This document shows positions 27,161-38,959 of a DNA stretch of 64,000 nucleotides, piece after piece. The notes below the pieces were generated by a model. That model was not told the origin of the DNA. It searched no databases and was given only the letters and a program-made list of their open reading frames with translations. How positions within the stretch are numbered: position 1 is the first letter of the stretch; every line of letters begins with the position of its first letter. The position numbers and the translations under genes were made by a program. Source of the stretch: Aquitalea palustris (lineage in GTDB: Bacteria > Pseudomonadota > Gammaproteobacteria > Burkholderiales > Chromobacteriaceae); assembly GCF_003693445.1 (NCBI RefSeq), contig NZ_RFAR01000057.1, forward strand, positions 20,664 to 84,663. The letters run 5' to 3'.

Positions 27161-30100
27161 GCGGGCTGGCGCAGCAGCCGGCTGGTGCTGCTGCGCATAG
27201 GCAGCAAAGGCCGCGGCAGGCAAAGGCCGGCTGAACAGATAACCCTGCAGCTCATCGCAACCCTGGGCGCGCAGCCAGCTGAGTTGCTCCTCGGTCTCCA
27301 CTCCCTCGGCAATGGTCAGCAAACCCAGGTTTTCCGCCATGTCGATGATGGCGGCAACAATGGCGCGATCTTCCGGATCGGTCACGATATCGCGCACAAA
27401 GCTCTGGTCGATTTTCAGCTTGTAGACGCGGAACTGCTTGAGCAGGTTCAGCGAGGAATAGCCGGTGCCAAAATCGTCGATCGACATGCGCACACCCTGC
27501 TCGTGCAAGACATTCATCACGGCAATGGCCTGTTGCGGGTCGTACATGGCCACGCCTTCGGTCAGCTCCAGCTCCAGCGCACTGGCGGGCAAGCCTTCTT
27601 CCTGCAGAATGCGCGCCACCAGCGCCGGCAGATCCGGCTGACGGAATTGCACGGCGGACAGATTGACCCCCATCACCAGCGCCAGTCCCTGCTCGCGCCA
27701 CTGCCTTGCCTGACGGACGGCATGACGCAGCACCCATTCGCCCAGTTGCAGGATCAGGCCGCAATCCTCGGCGACCGGAATGAATTCTGCCGGCGAAATA
27801 TTGCCCAGCTCCGGATGCTCCCAGCGCAACAGTGCCTCCGCGCCCACCAACTGGCCACCCGCCATGCTCAGCTGTGGCTGGTAATGGATGTGGAACTGCT
27901 GCTGTTCCAGTGCCACCCGCAGTGCATTCACCAGCTGCAGATGGCGCGCGGCTTTTTCCTGAATCGCCGTGGTATAGAAACGGAAACAGCTGCGTCCGGC
28001 CTTCTTGGCCAGGTACATGGCCGCATCGGCGCGGCGCGACAGGGTTTCCAGATCCACACCATCCTGGGGATAAAGTGCAATGCCGATGGAGGCAGAAACA
28101 TTCAGATCATAAGGTGCCACCTGATAGGGGTGGGCAATGTCATCCAGTAGTTGACGGGCCAGTGCTTCCGCCCGGGCAGCATCGATACCCGGTAGCAGCA
28201 GGATGAACTCGTCGCCCCCCAGGCGCGACACCAGCGCACCATCCGGCAAGGCTTGGCGCAATCTGGTGGCCAATTGCACCAGCAAGGCATCGCCAATGCT
28301 GTGACCCAGCGAGTCATTGATGTCCTTGAAGTGGTCCAGATCGAGAAACATCAAGGCCAGCGCCTGCTGCTGACGTGCGACCTGCTGCAGTGTCAGTTCG
28401 GCCTGCTCTTCCAGCATCACCCGGTTGGGCAGGCCGGTCAGCACATCGTAATGGGCCAGATAGCGGATGTGCTGCTCGTTCTGTTTGCGCAGGGTGATAT
28501 CACGGGTAATCGCCAGCAGCATGCTGATGGAGCCGCCTTCATCGCGCATGGGCGCGGCATGGGTTTCCAGCCAGCGCCGCTGTCCCTGCAGCCCGCATAT
28601 TTCAAACTCCAGCGTACCACTGTGCCCGCTCATCACCTGCTGGTGCAGCTGCATGAAGGCTGCATGATGCTCCGGCAACACAAAATGCATCAGGCCAAGC
28701 TGCTGGATCTGCTGCAGGCTGTCGGCTTGCAGCATGGCCATGCCGGCCCGGTTCATTTCCAGCAGCTGGCCATCGGCCCCCACCACCTTGATGCATTCCG
28801 GTTCGGTTTCGATGATGGTGCGCAAGCGCTGCTCGCTCAGCTGCAGGGCGGTATTGGCGGCCTGGCGCGCTTGCTCGCGCTGGAAGCTGTCCAGCGCGTA
28901 GTCCAGGTCCATCACCATTTCTTCGATCAACATGCGCGCCGCCTCGTCAAACGCGTGCGGCTCGCCACTGTACAGGGTGAGTGCGCCGATGATCTTGCCA
29001 TCGCACTGCAAGGGCAGCGCGGCCGAGGCACCCCAACCATAAAGCACGGCACGCTCATGCCACGGCGCGGTGGCAGGGTCATGCTGGAAATCCTGACACC
29101 ATTGTGCCTGACCAGTCCGCACGGCCCGGCCAGTCGGGCCGTGACTGAGCGGATCGGCCTCATCGGTCGCCAGTGGCAGGTCGGCCAGATACTCGGTACC
29201 ACTGCCATGGGCACACAGTGGCCGGATGTGGCGGGCATCTTCATCCAGCAGCCCTACCCACACCATTTTCATGCCGCCATGCTCCACGGCGGCCTGGCAC
29301 ATCCGCTCGAACAACTCGCGCTCGGAGCGGCTGCGCACAATGGCCTGATTGCACTGGCTCAGCGCGTTGTACAGCCCGGTCAGGCGCAGATTGTGCGCAT
29401 CGGCCTGGCGGCGGGCAGCCTCCAGACGCTGCAGCTTGTCGCGGGTTTCCGCCAGCCAGCCCATCACGCTGTGCCGGCTTGACCTGCCCAGCGGCACCGG
29501 CCGCGAGAAATCACCACTGCCCAGGCGGGCGATGCTGCTATGCAGTTCGTCCACGCTGCCACCCAGTACATTGCGCAGATTACGCCGCTGGCCCCACAGC
29601 AGGGGCAGCAACAGCAAGCCGAAGGCCACGGAGATCCAGCGCAGCTGCAAGGCATAGCGCTCGGCATCTTCTACCGCCAGCAAGGTGCGCTGGGCAGAGA
29701 GGCGGTTGAAATCGGCAATTGGCTGCATGATGGCGGCCTTGGCACGGTGATAGGCGGCATCATGCAACATGCGGATGGCTTGCTGCCGTTGCGGCGAGTC
29801 CAGCGCCGGGGCAGATGCAACCAGCGCCATGGCCGCCAATTCGGTACGGGTCAGGGCATCGGATTTGGCCTTGGCCTCGGCCAGCCTGGCCATTTCATCC
29901 GGGGTAAAGCCGGCTTCACGCATGCGCTGCAGCAAGGAGGGGGCGACACTGGCGGCCTGCGGTCGGTGATCATCTTCCAGTACCAGATCCCAGTAGATGT
30001 TCTGGTAGTCCAGCGGGCGGGCAGCCTTGCCTTCGCGGATGGCCAGGATTTCCCGGTAATGCTGCTGATAGACGGGATCACCGGTCACCACATAGGTACG

Positions 30101-30301
30101 CACCATGCGGGTCAGGTCATCGGAAGACTGGCGCAATTCGCCGGCCAGCAAAATGGATGCGTGGCGTGCGTCATTGGCACGGTCGATGGCTTTCTCTGCC
30201 CGCACATACAGCACAAAGCTGACGGTAAAGGCGATAAATACCAGCAGGATCAACCAGAAGTAACGGGAGAGCAGCAGCAGCTTGCTCCTGACGGTCAGCA
30301 T
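27155..30301 (-). CDS. Membrane GAF-PAS-GGDEF-EAL protein
   Basis: 1048 aa. Membrane segments at about 13-32 and 218-235 enclose a helical periplasmic region (DLTRMVRTYVVTGDPVYQQH, typical of four-helix sensor domains). A HAMP-like linker (GSGDFSRPVPLG), GAF (about 300-460), PAS (about 480-600), GGDEF (695-699) and EAL (AEALLRW, DDFGTGYSSLN, IAEGVETEEQ) follow. Both catalytic motifs are intact; no RxxD site precedes GGDEF, so product inhibition may be lost. Convergent with the previous GGDEF-EAL gene. Confidence 0.9.
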   Translation of the reverse strand: MLTVRSKLLLLSRYFWLILLVFIAFTVSFVLYVRAEKAIDRANDARHASILLAGELRQSSDDLTRMVRTYVVTGDPVYQQHYREILAIREGKAARPLDYQNIYWDLVLEDDHRPQAASVAPSLLQRMREAGFTPDEMARLAEAKAKSDALTRTELAAMALVASAPALDSPQRQQAIRMLHDAAYHRAKAAIMQPIADFNRLSAQRTLLAVEDAERYALQLRWISVAFGLLLLPLLWGQRRNLRNVLGGSVDELHSSIARLGSGDFSRPVPLGRSSRHSVMGWLAETRDKLQRLEAARRQADAHNLRLTGLYNALSQCNQAIVRSRSERELFERMCQAAVEHGGMKMVWVGLLDEDARHIRPLCAHGSGTEYLADLPLATDEADPLSHGPTGRAVRTGQAQWCQDFQHDPATAPWHERAVLYGWGASAALPLQCDGKIIGALTLYSGEPHAFDEAARMLIEEMVMDLDYALDSFQREQARQAANTALQLSEQRLRTIIETEPECIKVVGADGQLLEMNRAGMAMLQADSLQQIQQLGLMHFVLPEHHAAFMQLHQQVMSGHSGTLEFEICGLQGQRRWLETHAAPMRDEGGSISMLLAITRDITLRKQNEQHIRYLAHYDVLTGLPNRVMLEEQAELTLQQVARQQQALALMFLDLDHFKDINDSLGHSIGDALLVQLATRLRQALPDGALVSRLGGDEFILLLPGIDAARAEALARQLLDDIAHPYQVAPYDLNVSASIGIALYPQDGVDLETLSRRADAAMYLAKKAGRSCFRFYTTAIQEKAARHLQLVNALRVALEQQQFHIHYQPQLSMAGGQLVGAEALLRWEHPELGNISPAEFIPVAEDCGLILQLGEWVLRHAVRQARQWREQGLALVMGVNLSAVQFRQPDLPALVARILQEEGLPASALELELTEGVAMYDPQQAIAVMNVLHEQGVRMSIDDFGTGYSSLNLLKQFRVYKLKIDQSFVRDIVTDPEDRAIVAAIIDMAENLGLLTIAEGVETEEQLSWLRAQGCDELQGYLFSRPLPAAAFAAYAQQHQPAAAPARS

Positions 30302-30573
30302 GGCTTCATAGCCTTTTTATCGTAATGGCCCCGATTGCGATCGAAAACAGGTATGGCTGCCTGATTATGGCGCAAAACCACCGCAATCGCAGTCAAAATG
30401 GCCGCTGGCAAGGGGCAAAAACCAGCCTGCCAACGCCGGCGCTACAGTTTCCCTGCTGCCATGCCCCAAGCTTGGGCAGGCCCAGCCAGCTTCGCTGTGC
30501 CCGGCGAACCGCATGTTCAAGCCGGGCCGACTGCCCTATGCTGCTGTTTCAACCCGACCGACAAGGACCGAAC

Positions 30574-32687
<2,114 letters not shown>

Positions 32688-32896
32688 TCAGGTCGAGCAA
32701 AAGCAGCATGATAGCGATTGCCGCGCCGACACAGAAGCCCGCTTTTCCCGTCTTTGCCGCACTTTGCCATGGCATGGCCGGCGGCAATGCCAATGGTTTG
32801 GGGTAAAATCAGCCACAGTGCCGCGCAACAAGCCGGCACACGACACCTTATTAGCTGTCAGCCGGGCTGCCATCGCACCGACTGCAGGACCAAACC

Positions 32897-35800
32897 ATGA
32901 CCCTGCCCAATTTCCAGCAAGCCCTGCAACAGAGCTCGCAAGCCTTTGCCATCCTCGACCCCCTGGGCCGCATAGATTATGCCAATCCGGCATTCTGCCA
33001 GCTGTTTGGTCATGACAGTGCCGCCCTGGCAGGGCAATCCATCGACATCATCATTCCCGCAGAGGCGGCGGATAGACTGCACGATGGCGGCTTTGGCTGC
33101 AGGTCTGATGTGGTGTTGCCGTTTCAGGGCGAAGTGCGCCGCATCGCCAGCGATGGCCGCAGCATCATTGTCATGCTGCACGGCAATGCCCTGTACGACG
33201 CAGCCGGCACCGTGCAGGGCTTTGTGGTGTCCTACACCGACATTGCCGATCGCAAGGCCATGGAGCTGGCCTTGCAGCAGGCTAACGAACAGCTGTCGCT
33301 GGCACTGGACGCCTCGCGCCTGTCGCTGTGGGATATGGACATCCTGCAGGATCAGGTCAGTACCGATGCCCGCTGGGCGCGCATGCTGGGCTATCCGGAA
33401 CAGGCGGCACGCTACCAGGCCAGCGCCATGTTCTCCGACGTGCATCCGGATGATTACCAAAAGGTGTACCAGGCCTGCATGGCCGTACTGCGCGGTAGCG
33501 ACAGCCGCTTCCAGCAGGAATTCCGCTATCGCAACGCCAGTGGCGGCTGGACCTGGATACGCTGTACCGGCAAGGTGGTGGCACGCAATGCCCAGGGCCA
33601 GGCCCTGCGCGCCATCGGCACCACGCAGGACATTACCGAGCGCAAGCATAATGAAGAACTGATCATCAACGCCGCCCATCACGACTGGCTGACCGCCCTG
33701 CCCAACCGCTTTGCCCTCACCCGCCACCTGTCAGCCGCGCTGGCGCGCGCCCAGCGCAGCGATAAGCTGGTGGCGGTATGCATGATCGATCTGGACGACT
33801 TCAAGCCGGTCAACGACACCTGGGGCCATGAGGCGGGCGACCGCCTGCTCAAGGAGCTGGCGCATCGCCTGCAGACCTTGCTGCGCCAGACCGACTTTGT
33901 CGCCCGCCTGGGCGGCGATGAATTCGTGGTGATCATGGAAGACCTGCAGGAAGAAGCCGCCCTGCAGCAACTGGAATGCGCCTTGCAGCGGCTGCACCAG
34001 GCGGTGGAAGCGCCCTTTGTACTGGATGCCGACATCGAGGCCGAAGTGGGCATGACGGTGGGCATCGCGCTCTATCCGCATGACGGCATCGAGCCGGATG
34101 CCCTGATGCGCCAGGCCGATGCCGCCATGTACCAGGCCAAGCAGCACAAACCCACCCGCCAGCGCTGGTGGCGCATGGTGGCGGACGAGGCTGGCTATCA
34201 CGCCGAGGAAAGCAGCCATTTCGAACTCTACGGAGCAGAAGCCAGCCAGCTGCTGCACAAATCCACCGGCCTGATCAGCCGCGCCACCGAGCTGTACATC
34301 AGCCGCTTTTACCAGCAGAACCGGCCGGCACACGAAGCACTGGCCATCCTCGCCAGCTTGCAGCCCGCCGAGCTGGAACAGCTGCAGCGCGCCCATCGCG
34401 ACTTTCTGCTGCAGATATTGTCACCGGCGCAGCAGGCCGAACAGATCCGGCGCGACAGCCGGCATTTGGGCCGCATCCACAGCCTGGTCGGCGTCACCCC
34501 GGCCCTGCTGGTACAAAGCGTGGAGCTGTTCCGCAGCCATTTCAGCGAGCAGCTGAACACCACCCTGCTGCCGATACGCCAGCGTTACCGGCTGCTGGAA
34601 ATCATCGACAGCCGGCTGCAGGAACAACTGCACGCCCAGCTGGAAGCGGCGGCAGAAGTACAAAGCGAGTATCTGGAAAGCCTGTCGCTGCCGATGCCAC
34701 ACCAGGGCACGCTGTGGACCGATGCCGTTGGCAGCGAACTGGAACAACTGGGCAGATTGCCCGGCGTGCAGGCGGTATTGCTGATGCGTCTGATGTCCGA
34801 TGGCGTTTTCGTGCCGGAAAACAGCCGTGGCCCCTTGGGTCAGTTTGTGGCCGATCTATTACAGCAGCCGGGCTCGGAAGCCGTGGTCGATCCCAATTCG
34901 CCACGCGGCCAGGGGCTGAGCGCGGTCGCCTGGCGCAGTGGCCGCATCTGCAGCTCGGCCTCCTACGGTAATGACCCGCGCTACGCCAGCTGGCACCAGC
35001 AAGCCGGAGCAATGCGGATACGCTCCAGCATGAGCATTCCGGTGCGCAACCAGGACGGGCTGACCGTGGCCGTCGTCAGCCTGTTCGGTGCCTATCCCAA
35101 CCAGTTTGAATCCGCCACCATGCAGCAGTTCGCCCTGGGCCTGCAGCACCGCTGGGAGCTGATTCTGGCGGCCTGCACCAAACCGGCGGCCGCCATCCAG
35201 CAAAACCTGGCCATCGCCCTGCGCGAACGGCTGTTCGCTGGTGGCCTCACCCTGTACCTGCAACCGTTGGTCGACCTCAAGCTGGGCAAGGTGGTGAAAG
35301 TCGAAGCGCTGGCCAGGCTGATCAGGGAAGACGGGCAGATTGTCAGCCCCGGCGTCTTCCTGCCGCTGCTGGGCGATGCCGACCTCGACCACCTGTTCCG
35401 GCTGGGGCTGGACAAGGCGCTGACCCAGCTGGCCGAACTGGATAGCCACGGCCTGGACATCGACGTCTCGCTGAACATCGCCCCCTGCACCCTGCAGGAC
35501 GAAGACTGCCCGCGCTGGGTGGCCGAGGCCCTGGCGCGCCATGGCGTGGCCCCCGAACGGCTGAGCCTGGAGCTGCTGGAAACCGCCGACATCGCCCCGC
35601 ACGAGCAGGACCGTGCCATCGAACGGCTGCGTCAGACCGGCGTCAAGCTGGTGATGGATGATCTGGGCTCCGGTTACAGCAGCCTGCAGCGGCTGAGCGC
35701 CCTGCCCTTTGACACGGTCAAGATCGACCAGAGCCTGACGCTGAACCTGCGCAAGACGCCGCTGACCAGCCTGGCGCTGATGCGCGCCATCCTGCAGCTG

Positions 35801-36226
35801 GGACAGGACCTGGAGCGGCAGGTGGTGGTGGAAGGGCTGGAAGATATCGGCATGCTGGAAGCCGCCTGCATCCTGGGTGCCACGCAGGGTCAGGGCTACA
35901 GCCTGGCCCGGCCGATGGCGCAAGCCAGCTTCATTCACTGGCAGTCGTCATTCCAGCTGCCCACGGCAAGCGGCCACATCAGCAGCTATCTGGGCGCACT
36001 GGCCCAGCACTGGCTATATGCCCAGCCCTCGCAGGCCGCCGCCCGGCCAGCCCTGGCCGACTGTCCGCTGCATCATTTCCTGCAACGCCAGCGTGATGCA
36101 CCCGAGCAGGTAAGGCAGTGGCATGCCGCCTGCCATGATGCCAAGCATGCCGGGCTGGCCAGCCAGCAGCTCAGCCAGTGGCTGATCGCGCAAATGCAAG
36201 CCGAACAACTGCCTGCAGCCGGTTAA
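32897..36226 (+). CDS. PAS-PAS-GGDEF-globin-GAF-EAL protein with possible zinc-binding tail
   Basis: 1109 aa, soluble. Two PAS domains (about 1-125 and 130-255) precede GGDEF (339-343, inhibitory RQTD before it). Residues about 450-600 resemble the DosC globin sensor, with proximal-His candidate His528 in GRIHSLVGVTP. A GAF-like domain (about 605-760) and an EAL domain (Glu803, DDLGSGYSSL, VVEGLED) follow. The tail has His1027, Cys1056, His1076 and His1080 in a pattern like CZB zinc domains (CPLHHFL; WHAACH). Both c-di-GMP activities are possible, with gas- and perhaps zinc-sensing as inference. Confidence 0.88.
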   Translation: MTLPNFQQALQQSSQAFAILDPLGRIDYANPAFCQLFGHDSAALAGQSIDIIIPAEAADRLHDGGFGCRSDVVLPFQGEVRRIASDGRSIIVMLHGNALYDAAGTVQGFVVSYTDIADRKAMELALQQANEQLSLALDASRLSLWDMDILQDQVSTDARWARMLGYPEQAARYQASAMFSDVHPDDYQKVYQACMAVLRGSDSRFQQEFRYRNASGGWTWIRCTGKVVARNAQGQALRAIGTTQDITERKHNEELIINAAHHDWLTALPNRFALTRHLSAALARAQRSDKLVAVCMIDLDDFKPVNDTWGHEAGDRLLKELAHRLQTLLRQTDFVARLGGDEFVVIMEDLQEEAALQQLECALQRLHQAVEAPFVLDADIEAEVGMTVGIALYPHDGIEPDALMRQADAAMYQAKQHKPTRQRWWRMVADEAGYHAEESSHFELYGAEASQLLHKSTGLISRATELYISRFYQQNRPAHEALAILASLQPAELEQLQRAHRDFLLQILSPAQQAEQIRRDSRHLGRIHSLVGVTPALLVQSVELFRSHFSEQLNTTLLPIRQRYRLLEIIDSRLQEQLHAQLEAAAEVQSEYLESLSLPMPHQGTLWTDAVGSELEQLGRLPGVQAVLLMRLMSDGVFVPENSRGPLGQFVADLLQQPGSEAVVDPNSPRGQGLSAVAWRSGRICSSASYGNDPRYASWHQQAGAMRIRSSMSIPVRNQDGLTVAVVSLFGAYPNQFESATMQQFALGLQHRWELILAACTKPAAAIQQNLAIALRERLFAGGLTLYLQPLVDLKLGKVVKVEALARLIREDGQIVSPGVFLPLLGDADLDHLFRLGLDKALTQLAELDSHGLDIDVSLNIAPCTLQDEDCPRWVAEALARHGVAPERLSLELLETADIAPHEQDRAIERLRQTGVKLVMDDLGSGYSSLQRLSALPFDTVKIDQSLTLNLRKTPLTSLALMRAILQLGQDLERQVVVEGLEDIGMLEAACILGATQGQGYSLARPMAQASFIHWQSSFQLPTASGHISSYLGALAQHWLYAQPSQAAARPALADCPLHHFLQRQRDAPEQVRQWHAACHDAKHAGLASQQLSQWLIAQMQAEQLPAAG

Positions 36227-36233
36227 GTGCCAT

Positions 36234-36256
36234 GTCGCCGCCCCGGCCGGGGCGAC
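36234..36256 (+). terminator. GC-rich hairpin, candidate terminator
   Basis: GTCGCCGCCCCGG pairs with CCGGGGCGAC with a small bulge, 8 bp after the preceding stop codon. No T run follows, so termination efficiency is uncertain. Confidence 0.35.
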
Positions 36257-36424
36257 GGCAGCGGCCGGTTATTTGCCTGGCCGGCATGACAATCGCAAAT
36301 AAAAAACCGGTATTTTCAAAAATAAAATGAAACTGCTTGCCACGCCGGCTGCTTATTCACGTCCGGCTCTTGCTTGATAATGGCCGGCATCAACACAGCC
36401 ACACATGCCAAGCAAGGAGTCATC

Positions 36425-37078
36425 ATGAATATTGCCGACCTGGCGCAGACCCGCTACACCACCAAGGCCTTCGATCCCAACCGCCAGCTCACCACGGAAC
36501 AGGTCGCACAGATCGAAACCCTGCTGCGCTTCAGCCCCTCCTCCACCAATTCCCAGCCCTGGCACTTTTTCATCGCCGGCACCCCGGAAGGCAAGGCCCG
36601 CGTGGCCAAGGCCACCAGTGGCGCCTACGCCTTCAATGAAGCCAAGGTACTGAACGCCTCGCACGTGGTGGTACTGTGCAGCCGCGCCAGCATCGATGAC
36701 GCCTATCTGGAGACACTGCTGCAACAGGAAGAGGCCGACGGCCGCTTTGCCAATGCTGAAGCCCGCGCCGGCCAGCACCGTGGCCGTTCGCACTTCGTCA
36801 ACATGCACCGCTTCGAATTGCGCGATGCCCACCACTGGATGGAAAAGCAGGTTTACCTGGCAGCAGGCACCCTGCTGCTGGGCGCAGCCGCCCTGCAAAT
36901 CGACGCCTGCCCGATCGAAGGCTTCGACCAGAAAGTACTGGATGAAGAACTGGGCCTGCGTGCCATGGGCTATACCAGCGCCGTCATCGTCGCCCTGGGC
37001 TATCGCAGCGACAGCGATTTCAATGCGCAGCTGCCCAAGTCACGCCTGCCGGCCGAACGCGTGATCAGCCGGATCTGA
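36425..37078 (+). CDS. Oxygen-insensitive NAD(P)H nitroreductase, NfsB-like
   Basis: 217 aa from ATG 36425, set by CAAGGAG upstream. It has the FMN-binding nitroreductase fold: RYTTKAFDPNRQLT, LLRFSPSSTNSQPWHFF, AAGTLLLGAAALQIDACPIEGFD and GLRAMGYTSAVIVALGYRSD. NfsB-type enzymes reduce nitroaromatics and quinones with two-electron chemistry in the cytoplasm. Its last 39 bp overlap the end of the convergent methyltransferase gene. It is probably not part of the adjacent pigment cluster. Confidence 0.92.
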   Translation: MNIADLAQTRYTTKAFDPNRQLTTEQVAQIETLLRFSPSSTNSQPWHFFIAGTPEGKARVAKATSGAYAFNEAKVLNASHVVVLCSRASIDDAYLETLLQQEEADGRFANAEARAGQHRGRSHFVNMHRFELRDAHHWMEKQVYLAAGTLLLGAAALQIDACPIEGFDQKVLDEELGLRAMGYTSAVIVALGYRSDSDFNAQLPKSRLPAERVISRI

Positions 37079-37966
37079 GCGGCCAGCTGCTGGCAGCGCA
37101 CACGGCAGGGACAAGCCACCCAGCCGGAACCAGCGGGCCAGATTGTTGAAGTCGCGCTGTTCCAGCGGGCTCAGGTCGCGGTAGGCGGCTTGAGCCCGTT
37201 CTGCCAGCAGGCCATCGACACGGTGGCGGACGGGCGAACGCAGCAACACCATGAACGGTGCGACGGCGGTTTGATGGCAGTCCAGTTCCGCCCCGAGCAG
37301 CGCCGCGCCCTGGCGCAACTCGTCCACACTGAAGGCGGCGCGCATGGAGTTGAGAAAATCCTCGGTGAACTGCGCTGATTGCTGTGCAACCCGGTCGTAA
37401 GCAAAGAAATGCTGGGTGGCCGCCCGTTTGAGACGGCCAAAATCAGCCAGGTAGATCCCGCCATCCGGGCGCAGGATGCGCCGCACCTGCTGCATGGTCT
37501 GCGCCAATTGTCCGGTATCCGCCAGATGGTGCAGCGACATGGTGCACAGCACGCAATCCGCCACAGCACGGTCCACCCCAGCCAGCTGGCTGATATCGGC
37601 CTGCTGCAAACGGATATTGCGCAGGCCGGCGGCCGCGATATTCGCCTCGGCTTGCTGCAGCATGGGTAGCGAAGCATCGATGCCGACAAAGCTGGCCTCG
37701 GGATGCAGCGCCGCCATTTTCAGCAGCTGATTAGCCGGTCCGCAGGCCAGATCAAACACCACATCACCTGGCCGGATCAGCGGCAGCGCCATCACCGCAT
37801 GAAACAGATACAGATAGTTCAGCATGCCGTCGGCCCGGCCGCTGTTCATGAATGAAGCCACCTGGCCGGACTCCACCATCAAGGCCTGTGGTTCCGGCTG
37901 GCGCGGCAGCTCTGCCGACGTCAGCCGCTCCAGCAGCAGGTGGGTAAGCATCAAGGGAAAGGACAT
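37040..37966 (-). CDS. Class I SAM-dependent methyltransferase at the pigment cluster edge
   Basis: 308 aa. The SAM site is VVFDLACGPANQLLKMAAL with the ribose-binding Asp in ASFVGIDAS. LCTMSLHHLADTGQLAQTMQ and the C-terminal helices are UbiE/COQ5-like. It is the last of three minus-strand genes (acyltransferase, glycosyltransferase, this one) that border the polyketide genes, so it may methylate the aryl head or another part of the pigment as in other aryl polyene clusters. That role is inference. Its 3' end overlaps the nitroreductase gene by 39 bp. Confidence 0.8.
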   Translation of the reverse strand: MSFPLMLTHLLLERLTSAELPRQPEPQALMVESGQVASFMNSGRADGMLNYLYLFHAVMALPLIRPGDVVFDLACGPANQLLKMAALHPEASFVGIDASLPMLQQAEANIAAAGLRNIRLQQADISQLAGVDRAVADCVLCTMSLHHLADTGQLAQTMQQVRRILRPDGGIYLADFGRLKRAATQHFFAYDRVAQQSAQFTEDFLNSMRAAFSVDELRQGAALLGAELDCHQTAVAPFMVLLRSPVRHRVDGLLAERAQAAYRDLSPLEQRDFNNLARWFRLGGLSLPCALPAAGRSDPADHAFGRQA

Positions 37967-38088
37967 GGCTCAGGATGATTTATCTGTCGGAAAAGCCACC
38001 GGCCACGAGCCGGGGCATGCCCTGCCATGGACGACAGCAGCCGGGCCAATGGCCTCAGCCCTGTCAGCCGAAGAACAGCCCCGCCGCA

Positions 38089-38853
38089 TCAAGATGCCCG
38101 GCGCAGGCGTTGTAGCAGCAAAACCGGCAAACGCAGGGCAAAGCCGAACATCAGCCGGATATGCATCCAGGTCAGCAAGCGGTTGTCACGCCAGTAATTG
38201 AAGTGCGACACGCCGCCCTCCCCTGCCTGGAAATATTTCACCGGCGCAGGCAGATTCACTGGCTGCACACCGGCCCAGCACAGCCGCACCACGGCTTCGG
38301 GATCGAAATCGAAACGCCGCATCCAGTGCTGGCGCTGCATGATGCGGCGCAGCGGCTCCACCGGATAGACCCGGAAACCGAACAGTGAATCGCCAATCCC
38401 CATCCACAATGTTTCCAGATTGACCCACCAGTTGGATATCTTGCGCCCCTTTACCCGCAAACTGGGCGCACTGGCATCGAATACCGGCAGCCCCAGCACC
38501 ATGGCCGCAGGCTGCTGCTGCGATGCCGCCATGAAGGCAGGAATCTGCTCCGCCGGGTGCTGGCCATCCGAGTCCATGCACAGCACATGGCTAAACCCCA
38601 GCCGGCTGGCCTCGTCCAGCCCGTGCAACACTGCCGCCCCCTTGCCGCTGTTATGCGGCAGGACCAAGACCTGCAGACCGTCATCCTGCGCGGCCATCTG
38701 CTGCAGGCCCGCGGTCGATCCATCATCACTGCCATCCACGATCACCCATACCGGAGACCATTGCTGGCGCGCCGCGCGCACGGTGGCGAATACCTTGGGG
38801 CCGGGGTTATAACTGGGGATCAGCACCACATGGGTGGTCGAAGAAATATGCAT
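38089..38853 (-). CDS. Glycosyltransferase family 2, dolichol-phosphate-mannose-synthase-like
   Basis: 254 aa. The GT-A nucleotide-binding region LIPSYNPG and VWVIVDGSDDGST and the metal site CMDSDGQHP are intact; FGFRVYPVEPLRRIM and RRFDFDPEAVVRL follow. The C terminus has a basic, hydrophobic helix (IRLMFGFALRLPVLLLQ) that probably touches the membrane. Related enzymes are encoded in aryl polyene and xanthomonadin clusters and may glycosylate the lipid anchor. It follows the acyltransferase gene by 106 bp on the same strand. Confidence 0.82.
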   Translation of the reverse strand: MHISSTTHVVLIPSYNPGPKVFATVRAARQQWSPVWVIVDGSDDGSTAGLQQMAAQDDGLQVLVLPHNSGKGAAVLHGLDEASRLGFSHVLCMDSDGQHPAEQIPAFMAASQQQPAAMVLGLPVFDASAPSLRVKGRKISNWWVNLETLWMGIGDSLFGFRVYPVEPLRRIMQRQHWMRRFDFDPEAVVRLCWAGVQPVNLPAPVKYFQAGEGGVSHFNYWRDNRLLTWMHIRLMFGFALRLPVLLLQRLRRAS

Positions 38854-38959
38854 GGCGGACTATTCGGGCTGCTCATCGCCCGGACAACAGGGATGATGTT
38901 TGAATTGGGCAGGACCATAGCCGATTGCTACCGGCCAGGTCAACAATGCGCGGATGCTG

